A stretch of 64,000 nucleotides of DNA from the NCBI GenBank assembly GCA_950295325.1, contig OX485805.1, forward strand, positions 54,708,758-54,772,757, written 5' to 3'. A model generated the notes under the pieces. It saw nothing but the letters and a program-made list of their open reading frames with translations. It was not told the origin of the DNA and did not search any database. Source of the stretch: Polytrichum commune (taxonomy: Eukaryota > Streptophyta > Polytrichopsida > Polytrichales > Polytrichaceae). Of the stretch, positions 22,123-34,902 are shown in pieces; the first letter of the stretch is position 1; each line of letters starts with the position of its first letter. The position numbers and the translations under genes were made by a program.

Positions 22123-23956
22123 TCAACCAACTAAAATCCACCCCTTCACAACCTCTACCGGTGTTTTTAGGATTTGACCAGTTGCAAACTTGTTGCCATT
22201 AATTTGGACCGGCCAATATCATATATTTTTTTCCAAGTGCTGGCTAATTTCCTCATCATTGTAATGACAACCGCCCAAAAACTTGGGCATTGATAAGTAA
22301 GCTGATTTCCAATGTAGCAAAATTATATCTACAAACAACATACACCATTCAACAACAACGTTCAAAGAACATATCAACATACAACAACAATGATCAACAA
22401 TTTATCCATGGCAAGAGTTGAACTTGAAATAATCCATCAACCGGTTGATGGCCATGGTTTTACTCTTTTATAACACCTAGGTCTTAAAACCTCATATTAG
22501 ATTTGAGGCCACATCATGACAAAAGAGTAAACTAACATACCATACTATATACAAAAATGAAATTCATCAACTGTTAGAGTCAAAATCAGTAGTATCATCT
22601 TCACCTTCAAGAGGAAAACGCCCTAAAAGGTATCTTTGTGGATGTGAAAACAACCATCTAAACTTTGCAGAGTTCCTCCATAAAGCTATGGCTTCCATTA
22701 GTACGTTAATGTCAAGATCACCACGAAGGTCTTTCATAGACACACGCATAATACATTCTAAACGCTAGCCGTCAACAATGAAATGCAACAATGAAGTAAA
22801 AGCTTTGCCTATTCGTCATTCACCAAATCGCTACAAGCCTACAACGAACACATAACCTAAACCCTAGAAATAAATGATATATGGCTCTAGATGAATCAAA
22901 CCGGATGAAATCCGCCTATTTCACAATTCATCTGGGTAAAAATCCTCCTCCTCAAAATGGTGGCCGGTTGAAATCCGTTTTTTTTTAAAGCACGGGTTTC
23001 ACATCCTCCACTTTCCCAATTCAACCGGACTTTTCACAAAACCAACCGGCCGCCATTACACTAAATACCGGTTCTCCTCAGACATTGGTGCAAATGAGCC
23101 GTTGTTTTCATTAGTTTATTGACACCCCACTTCAAAGATGACTACTTTACAAAAAGATCAAAATATTAATCTAAAACATCCAAGCCCCGATGTTGCACAC
23201 TTATTGGCTCCCAAAATGATGGGCAATGTTTTCCCCCCATCATTTTTCAAAAGTTGGGAATATGGTGGGGAGACAAACCCCCATTCCCTAGTGTCAGTTC
23301 AATGATGAATCAACTTTTTGGTGGCGTTAGTGGGAGAAACTGATAGTTTCACAACCTATGTCCCCCCCCCCTTCCCCTCTTTTAGACTGAATATGAATCC
23401 CCTACCATCTAAGAGTGTGGGGAAGTTGACACATGTCTGCGGCTCTGCCTATGCGACATTTGGATGACAACTTGTTGGTGCCGAGCAAACACCTATTCAA
23501 CACATTGCAATGCCAACTCAATTGTGCAAGGGGCTATGGGCTTGGTTGGGCTTAAGCTAGAGGGGCCCTTTCCTGCTCGGGTCCTTAAACCGCTCACTAG
23601 ACCTATCCAAACAAGAGGTACATTATAGCTTCCAACCTCAAATTTCTATGTAATCATGGTGTACATTTTTGGGGTGAGTGGTTTTGGGTACCCCTATGAG
23701 TTCTCCTTCCAAAATTTATAACTAATTCAATATTAATCCAAAATTAATTATTCCAATTGGTCCAATTTCCAATGTACTTTGCACATCTTCCAAGATTGAT
23801 TCCCCCTTAATAACTCCCCAATGAACATGCCAATCTGAAATTCGAGCGGGAAAGGGCCCCTCTACCTTAGTAGAGCCTGTCAAAGGGGGAGATGCCCGTG
23901 GCGGGGGAGCCGGCTCCTCATTATGCCGCCCACCTGGCACGGGTTTCAGATTGAAG
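22123..23956. other. Intergenic DNA, no gene recognised
   Basis: Only short open frames. The segment near 23060 (ACCGGTTCTCC...ACATTGG) resembles the right end of the MULE-like MITE at 27263-27487 and is probably a degraded relative. Confidence 0.45.
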
Positions 23957-23958
23957 TA

Positions 23959-24535
23959 CAGTGGGGTGACACCGAAATTGGCACCTTGTGCAATTCCAAG
24001 GATAGTGCCCACACTCCTGCCAACTTTGACACCCTTCCGAGCGCTCAAAAATTGTTATTTGTACATGAAATTTTAGACACAAAATCATTGTTATGTTGAC
24101 AACATGTGTACCAAATTTCAAAGCTAGAAGATTGATTAAAAAAAAGATATTCAAGATTTACTAACAAGGGGTAGCTGTAAGAAATGTTTCACAACTACCA
24201 ACTTTGACACCCTCCCAAGGATTGAAGAATTTTTTTTTCACATGGAATTTTTGGGGTAGGAACATCTTTATGTCGTTTACACATGTGAAAAAATTCAAGT
24301 CCAAAAGACCCACAAAAAAATGATATTCCAAATCTACCAACATGTGTAGTTGTGAGAAACAAAGGGGAGAATCATTTCACAACTTCCAACTTTGACAGCC
24401 TCCCTAGAGCTAAGAATCTGTTATTTCAATATGAAATTTTTGTCACATGATCTTTATGATGTTGATCACATGTATGAAAATTTTCAAGGCCAAAAGATAC
24501 ACACATAAATAGTTATTCTATATCTACCAACGTGT
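23959..24535. repeat. Left terminal inverted repeat of the Tc1 element, with three internal subrepeats
   Basis: Within the TIR, CCAACTTTGACA(C/G)CCT recurs three times (near 24020, 24200 and 24385), each followed by a diverged block of about 180 bp. Each block contains a TATGTTGA/CATGTGT-like segment. Repeated blocks of this kind could be multiple transposase-binding sites. Confidence 0.8.
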
Positions 24536-25148
24536 GTAATTACAATAACCAATTCAAGGACATGGTGAAAATATGGAAATATCCTTGACACCTCATGCTT
24601 CCTCATTGAACTTATCCTTTTGACACAATGCCTAATCATAAATGCATCTAAGAAAAATCAGTGACATCCAAATGTAGAAGTATGGAGTTGTCACATCAAG
24701 AAGAAACCACTTGTATCATACACGCATAACGAAGTTTCCCCCTCTAAATATCAATTGAGCACTATTGTGTATACTTAAGGGAATGTTGCATGTGATTTGT
24801 GATCATTGGATGTTGGAGTAATGGTGAGAGCAGAGAGAAAAAATGTGTTATGTGTGAGACATGGAGTGATGTGATGCATGAGTACTGGATCATCTGGAGA
24901 GCATTGATTTCTCAAATGCATGGTTCCATGTTTTGATGGCAGGATGAAGATGGGCTTTCAATTGTCTGTGAGCTTCATTCTTGGCAAATCTAGCTGCTTA
25001 ATATTCATCTGAATGATCAATTATGTGAGTTGCTACAAATTCCATCACTCTAGATACGACCTAGCTCGAACAGGAGAACTCGTATCAGCGTCAAAGTGAA
25101 AGTTTAAGGTTCTGTTAGGCTAGTAAAAGAAAGTTCAACATATTTCAG

Positions 25149-26156
25149 ATGGCAATTTCCGATAAAATTCGTGGACGTATTATAGGTATGAGTGAGGGAG
25201 GCAGTATTCAAGTTCAAATTGCAGCCACTATCAAAGTTTCCGTTAGAACAGTTAAGATGTTGGTGAAAAAATTTAGAGAAAATGGAACTTACAAGCACGA
25301 ACCTTGTGGTCAAAGTCACACTCCAAAACTTAGTGATAGAGATGTGCGTAGTATTTTGCGTTTCTCGAAAAATAACCGTCGCGTGTCAATATCAGAGATT
25401 GCTAGTGTATGCCCTACTCCAGTGTGTGAACGTACCATTCAAAGGCTCTTACATAGAAGTGGCATTTTTAGTCAAATTGCAGTCAAAAAACCTTTTTTGA
25501 CACCTCGTCACATATATCAAAGGCTGGTTTTTGCTCAGAAGTACCACGAATGGAGCGCAGAAGATTGGGAGCGTATTATTTGGACGGATGAATCTACCTT
25601 TGAAATTGGGAAGAATTCGAGACAAGTTCGTGTTTGGAGAATTGCAAATGAGCGGTATTCATCAAATTGTATAGTTCCTACTTTTAAAAGTGGACGGACT
25701 TCCTTGATGATTTGGGGCGCATTTGCTAGAGGCCAAAAGTCAAAACTTGTTTTTATGCTTAAAGATAGACGCTCTGCAAAGGATTTTGTGGAAGTGGTTT
25801 ACGAAGGGGAATTATTTCATTTCATGGTTAAAGTTCCAAATGTAGTGCTCATGGAAGACGGCGCACCTGTCCATCGTAGCAAAATATGTGAAGAATGGAG
25901 ACAACAACGCCTTCTTGAAAAGCTCAATTGGCTTGCAAACTCTCCCGATCTCAATCCAATTGAGAACTTGTGGATGATTCTAAAAGATGCAGTACAACGT
26001 AACAAGGCATGTCCTAGAAACATAGATGGGTTGAAGGTAGTTCTTGAAAGAGAGTGGAAGTCAATTAGTGAAACAAAGCTCCTTCAATTATGTCATTCTA
26101 TGCCCTCTAGGTTACAAGCAGTGATTGATGCTAATGGAGGACATACACGTTGGTAG
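25149..26156 (+). CDS. Tc1-like transposase, DD34E, 335 aa, intact
   Basis: ATG at 25149, stop TAG at 26154-26156, which lies inside the right TIR. The N-terminal third is a paired-like helix-turn-helix DNA-binding region (KIRGRIIGMSEGGSIQVQIA, VSVRTVKMLVKKF). The catalytic triad is IWTDEST, LMEDGAPVH and DLNPIENLW. Exactly 34 residues separate the second Asp from the Glu, which defines DD34E. The GRTSLMIWGAF block is typical of Tc1 proteins. Length matches the family (about 340 aa) and no break is seen. Plant mariners are usually DD39D, so an intact animal/fungus-type DD34E protein here is unusual; horizontal transfer is one explanation. Confidence 0.93.
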   Translation: MAISDKIRGRIIGMSEGGSIQVQIAATIKVSVRTVKMLVKKFRENGTYKHEPCGQSHTPKLSDRDVRSILRFSKNNRRVSISEIASVCPTPVCERTIQRLLHRSGIFSQIAVKKPFLTPRHIYQRLVFAQKYHEWSAEDWERIIWTDESTFEIGKNSRQVRVWRIANERYSSNCIVPTFKSGRTSLMIWGAFARGQKSKLVFMLKDRRSAKDFVEVVYEGELFHFMVKVPNVVLMEDGAPVHRSKICEEWRQQRLLEKLNWLANSPDLNPIENLWMILKDAVQRNKACPRNIDGLKVVLEREWKSISETKLLQLCHSMPSRLQAVIDANGGHTRW

Positions 26157-26722
26157 ATATAGAATAACTATTTATTTGTATATCTTTTGGCCTTGAAAAT
26201 TTTCATACATGTGATCAACATCATAAGGATCATGTGACAAAAATTTCATATTGAAATAACAGATTCTCAGCCCTAGGGAGGCTGTCAAAGTTGGAAGTTG
26301 TGAAACAATTCTCCCCTTTGTTTCTCACAACTACACATGTTGGTAGATTTGGAATATCATTTTTTTGTGGGTCTTTTGGACTTGAATTTTTTCACATGTG
26401 TAAAAATCATAAAGATGTTCCTACTCCAAAAATTCCATGTGAAAAAATAAATTCCTCAATCCTTGGGAGGGTGTCAAAGTTGGCAGTTGTGAAACATTTC
26501 TTACAGCTACCCCTTGTTAGTAAATCTTGAATATCTTTTTTTTAATCAATCTTCTAGCTTTGAAACTTGGTACCCATGTTGATAACATAACAATGATTTT
26601 GTGTCTAAAATTTCATGTTTAAATAATAATTTTCCAGCGCTCGGGAGGGTGTCAAAGTTGGCAGGAGTGTGGGCACTATCCCTGGAATTGCGCAAGGTGC
26701 CAATTTCGGTGTCACCCCACTG
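26145..26722. repeat. Right terminal inverted repeat of the Tc1 element
   Basis: Reverse complement of 23959-24535 with scattered differences. It overlaps the last residues and stop codon of the transposase gene. Confidence 0.9.
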
Positions 26723-26724
26723 TA

Positions 26725-27253
26725 CATACTTAAGTTATGCCCCATTCCCACTTGACTTTACCAAATAACCAAAGCATTTCCTAAAAACCAGGTAAAGCTC
26801 TCTCGGTTGTAGCAGAGGCATCTGGCTATCCCAATGCACCTACAAGAACTTGCTTCAAAGATTTTCGAGTAGGTTTTAGTTAAGTAGTTTTCACACATGT
26901 TCATTGTTTTATCTACCAAGCAATGACATGTTGGATAGTTTTTGTCCCATTCCCAAATGCCTTACTACTCATCTATCTTATCATTGGGTTTTGTTAACAA
27001 AACTCCTTGTGCCCTCATAGCTAAGACTAAAAGCAACCAACCACAAGGGCGGGAGGCAACACTTTTGAAGGTCCTACATTCTTGCCTCATGTTTGGGTGC
27101 TGATGGGAGGGTCGATGCTTAAGGCTTAAAACCTTCACTTTTAAACCATGCCACATCATTTGCCAACTAAGCTCGGGACTAGATAGTGTCGATGGTGTGA
27201 AGGCCGTGGTTTTAGAACCAACTTTTAGGCTTAGCTAAAATCAAGTGGGAAAG
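26725..27253. other. No recognisable feature
   Basis: Intergenic DNA between the Tc1 element and a MITE. No coding or repeat signal was seen. Confidence 0.45.
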
Positions 27254-27262
27254 GGGCATTAG

Positions 27263-27487
27263 TAGTGATCGGGGAGATTTTTGGGCATAATCAATTGAGA
27301 TCCCAGTGTTTGCAAGTCCAACTGGTTACATTTTGACATCCTTCGGTTTTTTTATATTCATTTAAGGTATATTCCATAAATTCCTCTAAAGTGATCGATA
27401 ATTCTCTTGAAGTCTTGGACTTCAACCGGTTATTTTTCAAACTCAACTGGTTCACCTGTAACTAACTGCCGGTTCTCCCCGATCATT
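27263..27487. mobile_element. MULE-type MITE, 225 bp, with 9-bp target duplication
   Basis: The ends are TAGTGATCGGGGAGA and the inverted TCTCCCCGATCATT. GGGCATTAG occurs directly on both sides (27254-27262 and 27488-27496), a 9-bp duplication as for Mutator-like elements. Internal text (TTTTGGGCATAATC, GCAAGTCCAACTGGTTACAT) recurs near 27540 and 63285-63350, so this is a multi-copy family. Confidence 0.65.
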
Positions 27488-27496
27488 GGGCATTAG

Positions 27497-30169
27497 CTCC
27501 ATGTAGTAAGTAAGTTTGGCCCAAGTAAGGTACAGTGTCCGGGGAGGATTTTGGGCATAATCAATCAAGATCCTTATGTTTCCAATACAAGCAGTATAAT
27601 GTTGACATCATTCGGTTTGTCTTTAATATTGAATGGTGGAATATTTTGCAAATTCCTCTAAATGGGTCAGTAAGTCCACATGAATACACAGACCATGAGC
27701 TTCTCAATATTATGCTTCAGGTTACAACACACACCCACGACCAGGATCTACCTTACGAGGATACATTCAATTAAGAAAGTTCCCAATTTTTCCGATTCGG
27801 TAAAGTATGAAGGACTTGTTTGTTTAGTGAAGTTGGTGCAGATCTTTCACATTGCACTTGCGGTTTGTGAAGTCAAGAATTCCAGTAGAACCAATTCCTT
27901 ATTACCCTTCACAAGTAATCATCCATGACAGTCAAGGAGCTTTGCAGGATTGTAATCGTTTAAAGAGAGTGGAAAAATGTAGATTGAGGAATGCCACATG
28001 TGCGCAATCTTATGCCCTCAATTCTTGCAATAAGTTCAATGTTGGTACAAAATCAAGGTTCAAGCTGAAGCAAAACCAATTTTAGCAGAAAACATAGGAA
28101 CATGTAGCATAGACGAAATATTGACATTGGCCATAGTTGAATTGGAGAAAAAACCTGACCGACGCATGTCCGTCATGGGCATCAAATTATGATATAATCA
28201 TCACTTAAAGATGACCATTTTAGCATCTTCTGCCTTAGCAAAAAAAAAGGAAAATTTCCTAGCATTCATTGATTAGAAGCAACGAAGCAACGAAGCAGAA
28301 GACGGGTGAGCTCACTGGTGTAGCACAAGTGTTCTATCTCAATTGTATTACTACATTGAAGGATCCTCATATTCTCTTGTGTTTTAAATTTTGACCCACT
28401 TTTAGAAGACCCCAAAGTGTGTGTGTGTGTGTGTGTGAGAAAGAGAGAGAGACACATCAGCATGACTGGATCCAACTAAGAAAGAAATGCCAACCTTGAA
28501 AGAAAACACTTGCCAAGCTACTTCTGCATTATTAGACTTGGCGGGGTCACAAAATCTTTTGCTCCTACCTACCTACCAAAAGAAACCGGGTAGGTGGGAG
28601 ACTATGCAACACACTAGGTGACATGTTGGGAAACCCACCATAGACACCGGGATAGGTGGCAGGCCTCACCCAAGCCCATTACTCTCAATTGAATACACCT
28701 CATCAACTAAATAACGTTATGTTCAAATCCTCAATAATAAGTTAGAGGAAGTGGTTGCAAAGCTAGATATAGTTATTTTACATCAACTTTGACAAAAGTT
28801 TGTCAACCCAGTTGCCTCTTAAATTGCTATAAATATGATGCCTTTCATACCTTTAAGGATTATATTAGTGCCAAATGTAGTCTCTATGTATGACCACTAG
28901 AGACTTGGTCATAGCGTAAACCTCGTATTATAAAGGATGCGTTGGTCTATGTCAATATAGTTGTTTGTAAAATGGCAAAAGAGAGGGTCAAAGTCTTGAG
29001 TTTTAGGGGTTCATTCTCTTCAAATCTCATTTACAATATCCTTTGTTAGGCTCTTAATAACACTCAACACTCACGCAAAGAAATTCAGTCATGGGTCAAG
29101 ATGAGAGCGCCCATGAGTTTGGAGCCAATCTTAAGTTTGAGCCAATGAACAACCCACTCAATATAAATGATTACCTTCCTCCATGAGGCCGAGCTGATAT
29201 ACCCTCTTGTTATTCAAATACTATCACATAAGCTACAAAAATTACATATGGAATTCCAAAATGTGTTGTTTGAGTTATGAATAAATTCATTCTGACCCCA
29301 AAACCCACTTAGAGGGTATGGATTCCCTCAAAATACATGGAGATTTAAAAGACAATTTTATATGTATAAGTGTGTCAAGTTTTTACTGAAAATGAAATCT
29401 AAACCATCATATTTTTTAATAAATTGGAGCTAATAATTTACTTATTTTAAGAAGGACACTACGGATTTCCAAGTTTGCAACCATTTTCCTATATCATATG
29501 CACTTAATCAAGTGATTGAGTATTACATCATCTCAAAATTCCAAAATTTCCAAGTACCTCTCAAAGCTTCACAAAGTTGTGTATAGAAGGATCATGCTTT
29601 GTGGTATTAAGTTGAAGGGTTATACCTAGAAACACAAGCCATATAACTTATAGTTGCTTGTCAATAAATTTTATTCTAATATCTAGTACGATATCATTAC
29701 ATGCTTCAATTTATATGAAAATAGAACACATGCAATTTTTCAGGCTTAAATTTATTTTTAAATGTTAATTCGATTGAGATTGCAATTACAATTTCTTGTC
29801 TATAATTTTATTGTAAGTACTTTTGTAACATCTTAGTATCTTTATCCATTGTTGTTAGTAATAATATGTCGTCACTTCATTTTTGTGGTCAAAATTACAT
29901 TCAATGCATTATAATATTTTATTGAATAGATAATTATTACATTTAAATTATCCCATTCAAAGTTTCTACTACTTAAGATCTTCATCATTGTTCTCAACCC
30001 CTTGCCATGTTGCCCATCTCCCCAAGCCCGCTACACTTTCCTAATGGATACCACCCGCCACCATGATGGCTTCCCTAGCCCACCACATGGCCATTTCAGG
30101 AGGAGTGTCATTTGTTTTTGGAATGGTGGGAACGCCACTACCACCACCATCACATCGTTCAGTGTATAT
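27497..30169. other. Intergenic DNA, no gene recognised
   Basis: It contains another partial copy of the 27263 MITE sequence near 27540 and a GT microsatellite at 28417. Otherwise AT-rich, with short frames only. Confidence 0.45.
28417..28437. repeat. (GT)n microsatellite followed by (GA)n
   Basis: About ten GT units followed by a GAGA tract. Confidence 0.9.
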
Positions 30170-30552
30170 AAGGTTGAGGCATCATATAGTAATAGAGTTT
30201 TCATCTATTTAGGAGGAGTAATAGCATATAATTATTTCTCTTGTGAAGAAACCATATTCTAAGGAGAATGCAATCATTTAAAAAAAAAATCATGAATATG
30301 AGAATTGCTCCAAATTTTGAAGCGTAAATATTAGGTTACACTAGTCTAGGTTAACCCATAATTGCTCATCTCAATGCTACTCCTTGGCTACGACAATTGT
30401 CAAAACTCTTATGAGGTTAATTAATCAGAAGCTGCTACCACACTAAATTTGACTTTGTTTGCCTAAAGAATATAGACCTTATCTATGTTGACATCACATG
30501 ACCCTAGTGAGTGGTTAAATGAACATGGTTGACAATGGATGCCTCGACCTTA
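30170..30552. mobile_element. MITE-like element, copy A of an inverted pair
   Basis: It is bounded by AGGTTGAGGCATC and the inverted GATGCCTCGACCT. Its interior matches 33354-33744 in reverse orientation, including TAGGAGGAGT, GGTTAACCCAT and CAAAACTCTTATGAGG segments. No coding content. Target duplication not clear. Confidence 0.6.
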
Positions 30553-33353
30553 GACTAGTTGGACCCATAACAATCACGCACGGTTACAAAACAGTGAGGA
30601 AAAAAACAAGGATGTTTGTTAGTGTGTCCTTCCCAATTGTTTTATTTAGCTTGGACTTGTGTCGTCCCAACTCATGGCACACCTACGTATGAATTGTGAC
30701 TTACAATTAAAGATGATGTAGTTGAGGATGTTTTAGTATTTTCCCTCTTATTTCAAACTATACCTCTCGAGCCCCTACCCCGTAAACCATGACTTTTAGC
30801 ACTCATACCCCCTTTACCTCTTCAATCCCTAACCCTACTCTATGTCTACCTAGTACCTTGATTGTGTGCCATCCAACCAAACAACATACTTGGGTAAAGG
30901 ATTCATGCCAATCATGTAGGTTGAAGTTTGAAGATGAAAAAGTTGAATTTAACAATTTGGAAATGTCTATAAGTAGTGTAACCAATCACGAAATTATTGT
31001 CAAAGACCCCATAACAGTATAGTGATAAGTTCTTACAAATAAGAGCAAGCGTAAAAGGAACTTGATATTTGTGAAAACGTCACATGACACCCAAAAATGT
31101 CACAAATGTCATTTTTTGAATACAAAAAGGTCAACTTAAATTGGTCTAAGAGGCAACTTTTGCCAACTACTACATCTAGATTACATTATTTACAAAATGC
31201 TAGTAGCATGTGCAAGTGAAAATATAAAAAGAGTTACTCTTTTTATATTATGAATATTATATTATGTAGTTTTACTTCAACACTCTTGAGAGCAATCAAA
31301 ACATAACATTGATGATATAAAATGAATTTATCCATACTCATGAACTTGTACAATAGATGCCCATACATAATCAGTTTTTCCAAAGTTGCAATGCATGTCA
31401 TCCCTCAGAGTATTAAGTGTCGTGAAACTTAATTGTCGAGAACACCGGACATTAACCACGGTAAGTTCTATGAAACTTAACCCTCAAGACCATCGGGCCC
31501 TAGAATCGGGCCTCACCACTTTACATGTGACAAGGTTGGGCCCCCAAAAAATTCATAAAGTGGGGCCGGATTGAGGGCTTAATTGGGCCGGTGCTCCAGC
31601 CGGCCCCATGCCATGTATAAAGCCGCCCTTACTTCACTACTTTTGCTTTGTTGTGCTTCTTTCATGTATGTTGCCCTTGATATACTTCACATAAAAAGGT
31701 CGAAGAGAGTTTCATTTTTTTTAAACTCGTGTGTTGTTTTTGGGTATGCCAAAAACCTTGAAGTCACAGCACCTGCTTGCAGAGTGTACACACCAATAGC
31801 AACCAGTCTCGGAATCTTCATCTACGGTATATATTGGAAGACCACTGGATTTCTCTTATTTGAGCAGCCATAAGGGTTCCTTCGAAAAGTTTCCACAGAG
31901 CATGGAGCGAGATGGCAGTTTGAAGTCACAGACTGCAACCTCCACGCATCTCAACCCCACTCAAACAAAAAGGTACTCACTGAATCTTCAACCACACACC
32001 TTGTTCTCGTTTTTTCACTTCAAGTTATGAGTAAGGTAGAATGCAATGATTATGCAAGGGGAAGTTCAGAGAGTCCAAGCTCATGTGTTCTAACGATCGT
32101 ATCATCATAAAACAAAATGAAGAAAGCATGAGCTTTGAATGCCGAGCTCTACTTTTAAAAGTCTGAGGGTCACAGACAATATCTGCATCCATAGATACGT
32201 TTTGAGAAGCGTGAGGTTTGAGCAAGATTCAGAGGACCAGAGATTGTCATGTGAAAATTTCAGAAGTGTTTGCTGATCAACAAATTCTGACATTTGGTGG
32301 TGAATGTTCCAATTTGCTTCTGACTTGGACTATTTAGACATGGGCAATTCACCTTGACCTCAACTCCTCAAGTCAATGGTATTCGAAGTACCCTGGAGGT
32401 GGGTGACCCTTCTGACATTTATGTCTAAGCCTGTTCTACCTCCTGAACAACTACCAAGTAAATTTTTTGCCTAATTCTTGGTTCTGTGTCATTAGATATA
32501 ATTAGGCCTATTTACGGTGAACTTACATTTCGGTCTGCGTCCAACAAACTTGGGTCCAAACACCCCTTCATGGACCTTGGTTTTGGACTCAAGATTGGAC
32601 CCAAGTTCAAAGTTTGGTTTCTCAAATTCCGTGAAGTATTTTTTTTGAGTCAAGATCAACAAGAATTGGTGGGAAAATGTTACTAAATTAGTGTCATGAT
32701 TTCTTTTCTTCATACTTTGGACTTGGACCCCTGTGTAAACTCCTTGGCTCAAATTATTTTGCCCTTGACCAATAAAGCTTGCTCGATCTCACCATTTCCA
32801 CAGTCTTAGACCTTAAAGTAAACTGCCCTTAGTGTCAAGTAGCCAACTATGCCCATTTACAAAGTTTCAAGGTTATCATATATGTAGAGGGGTTGTTCCA
32901 TATATATGAATGGCTGAGATTCTTTTTGTCCACTGAGTTGTGGATATTAGATAGATGATCAAAATCTGGAACAAAGCATATTGTTACTTTTTTCTGACCC
33001 TTCAATTGTACTCGACATTGATGACACTAAGAGCGCACAGGTTCAAATTCTTCATACTTGATTCCTTAGAAATAAAATGAAATAATTGCTGCTCAAGAGG
33101 AATCGAAGTTGCTGGCAACATTTTTAATAACGCACAGATGGTAATAAAATTTTAGGTTGGGCTCATGCTATTCAAAGATTCATCTACAAAATATTTAATC
33201 AACGTATCTTACTCAAAATTCACATGGCACATGACTGTAACTGCTAAAAATTCTATGAGCATGTTGATCAAGATTGTTTATAATAACAGTCCGGGTCATG
33301 AAAAACTTCCACTCACAAATTTTCATGTACAACCAAAAGCCCCATCAACAAGT
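30553..33353. other. Intergenic DNA between two inverted MITE copies
   Basis: No gene, RNA or structured repeat recognised. Frames up to 96 codons occur by chance in AT-rich DNA. Confidence 0.45.
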
Positions 33354-33744
33354 AAGGTTGAGGTGTCCATAGTCGACTAGGTCCATTTAACCACTCACTT
33401 GGGTCATGTAATGTCGACATGGATGAGATCTATATTTTTTAGGCGAACATAGTTAAAGTTTATGTGGTGGTGGATTATGATTGATTACCCTCATAAGAGT
33501 TTTGACAATTATTGTAGCCAAGAATTAGTATTTTAGATGAGCGGTTATGGGTTAACCCATAGATCGACTATGTGTTATTCTAAACTTTCAAAAGTTATGG
33601 CAATTTTTATATTCATGAAAGAAAAAATTACATTTTCCTTAGAATATGTTTCTCTTTGCAAAACAAAAAAAAATCCCGTGTTATCACTCCTCCTAAACAG
33701 ATGCAAACTCTCTTATTTTATCTGTTATAGATGCCTCAACCTTA
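33354..33744. mobile_element. MITE-like element, copy B of an inverted pair
   Basis: Bounded by AAGGTTGAGGTGTCC and GATGCCTCAACCTT. It is a reverse-orientation relative of 30170-30552. Confidence 0.6.
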
Positions 33745-34902
33745 AACATATAATAAGTAGGTCATATATAGTTTGCCATGAATATGTTTATGTGGATTCT
33801 GAGAGGTTTACAAAATCTTAAATATTTCTAGTTTTTGCAAGTCTATAAATTGCTTTTGTAGAGCTCACAAAGTCCCATGATGGAAACAGGGACCATTGTG
33901 ATGTGACTTATACCCTGATGCCAACATCAAGTTTGCTTTACAGGTAGACGAACTTTTGATTTTGGACCCTACAACCTTTACCGTGCATCACTCTTGAACA
34001 GGATTCACTGGTCAACAAGAGGTTTATTAACATTTGGGTGTGATTGCAGTGATCTTGTCTCAGGATGCCATCCAGAGTCCACACATCTTCTCCTAACCAT
34101 CCTGAGTAACTGAGCCATGTACCTTTTGGACTTGGCTTTGAACAATTTGCAAGAATTTGGCAAGGACCAGCATAAACAACCTACAACTTGATCCAACTCT
34201 GGCCAAAGAGTGATCAAGCCTCTTCGCACAAGTTTAATTGGAACTGCACTTCCAGGTACGTATTCCAATTACTCAACCCAATCCTTAAAAGCAGATTGCA
34301 AACATACTGGGTAATTTAGTTCAAGGATGATTCTCAAGATTTGGACTCCTTCATATCTACCATGCCTCTGTATATGCCCATACGGAGGGTACATGTGATT
34401 ATGATGATCTAGGGCAATCTTCAGTTTTTTAGTTCTGCTTGTTCCAGCATGGAGCTGCAAACAGGCATTTACTATTAGCAACCACACCGTTTATGGTATT
34501 TGGTGTCATGTACACTATTTGTGAAGGGCCTAAACTAGATGCCTAGAATCATATTGGCAATCAATTGCTAATACAAACTAGTTTTGGTATAATACGCTTG
34601 TAGTGGATGACCGTATGATGGTATTCATAGAATTTTCATATCAAGTGCAACTTGCATTTGAAGCTTCAAGCTTGTAGTGTCCAATAATCATATTTGTTAT
34701 CCAGCCATCTAGATGTGCACCCATCTTTCAACTTTGTGCCCCTAAACTTATATGATGCATGCTCTTTCTTGAACCAACATAGATTTCTTCCAAAACCATT
34801 AACAATCTCGGTGATATTCAGGAAATTTGTGGGAGGTCTTTATTCTTCTACAACTTCAACGACTAGTGTGCAAACTTCCTTTTCAACTCACTGGCAAATA
34901 CA
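33745..34902. other. Upstream region of the second TPR-kinase gene
   Basis: No confident exon or promoter element seen. Frames upstream of 34903 do not continue the TPR protein. Confidence 0.4.

Larger units (their letters stand above)
23959..26722 (+). mobile_element. Complete Tc1/mariner (DD34E) transposon, 2,764 bp
   Basis: Both ends begin CAGTGGGGTGACACCGAAAT and are flanked by TA (23957-23958, 26723-26724), the Tc1/mariner target duplication. The inverted repeats are very long, 23959-24535 and 26145-26722, about 578 bp, and highly similar. A single intact transposase gene lies between them. Long terminal repeats with internal repeats recall the IR/DR layout of some Tc1 elements. The intact ORF, target duplication and similar ends suggest recent activity. 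Confidence 0.93.
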
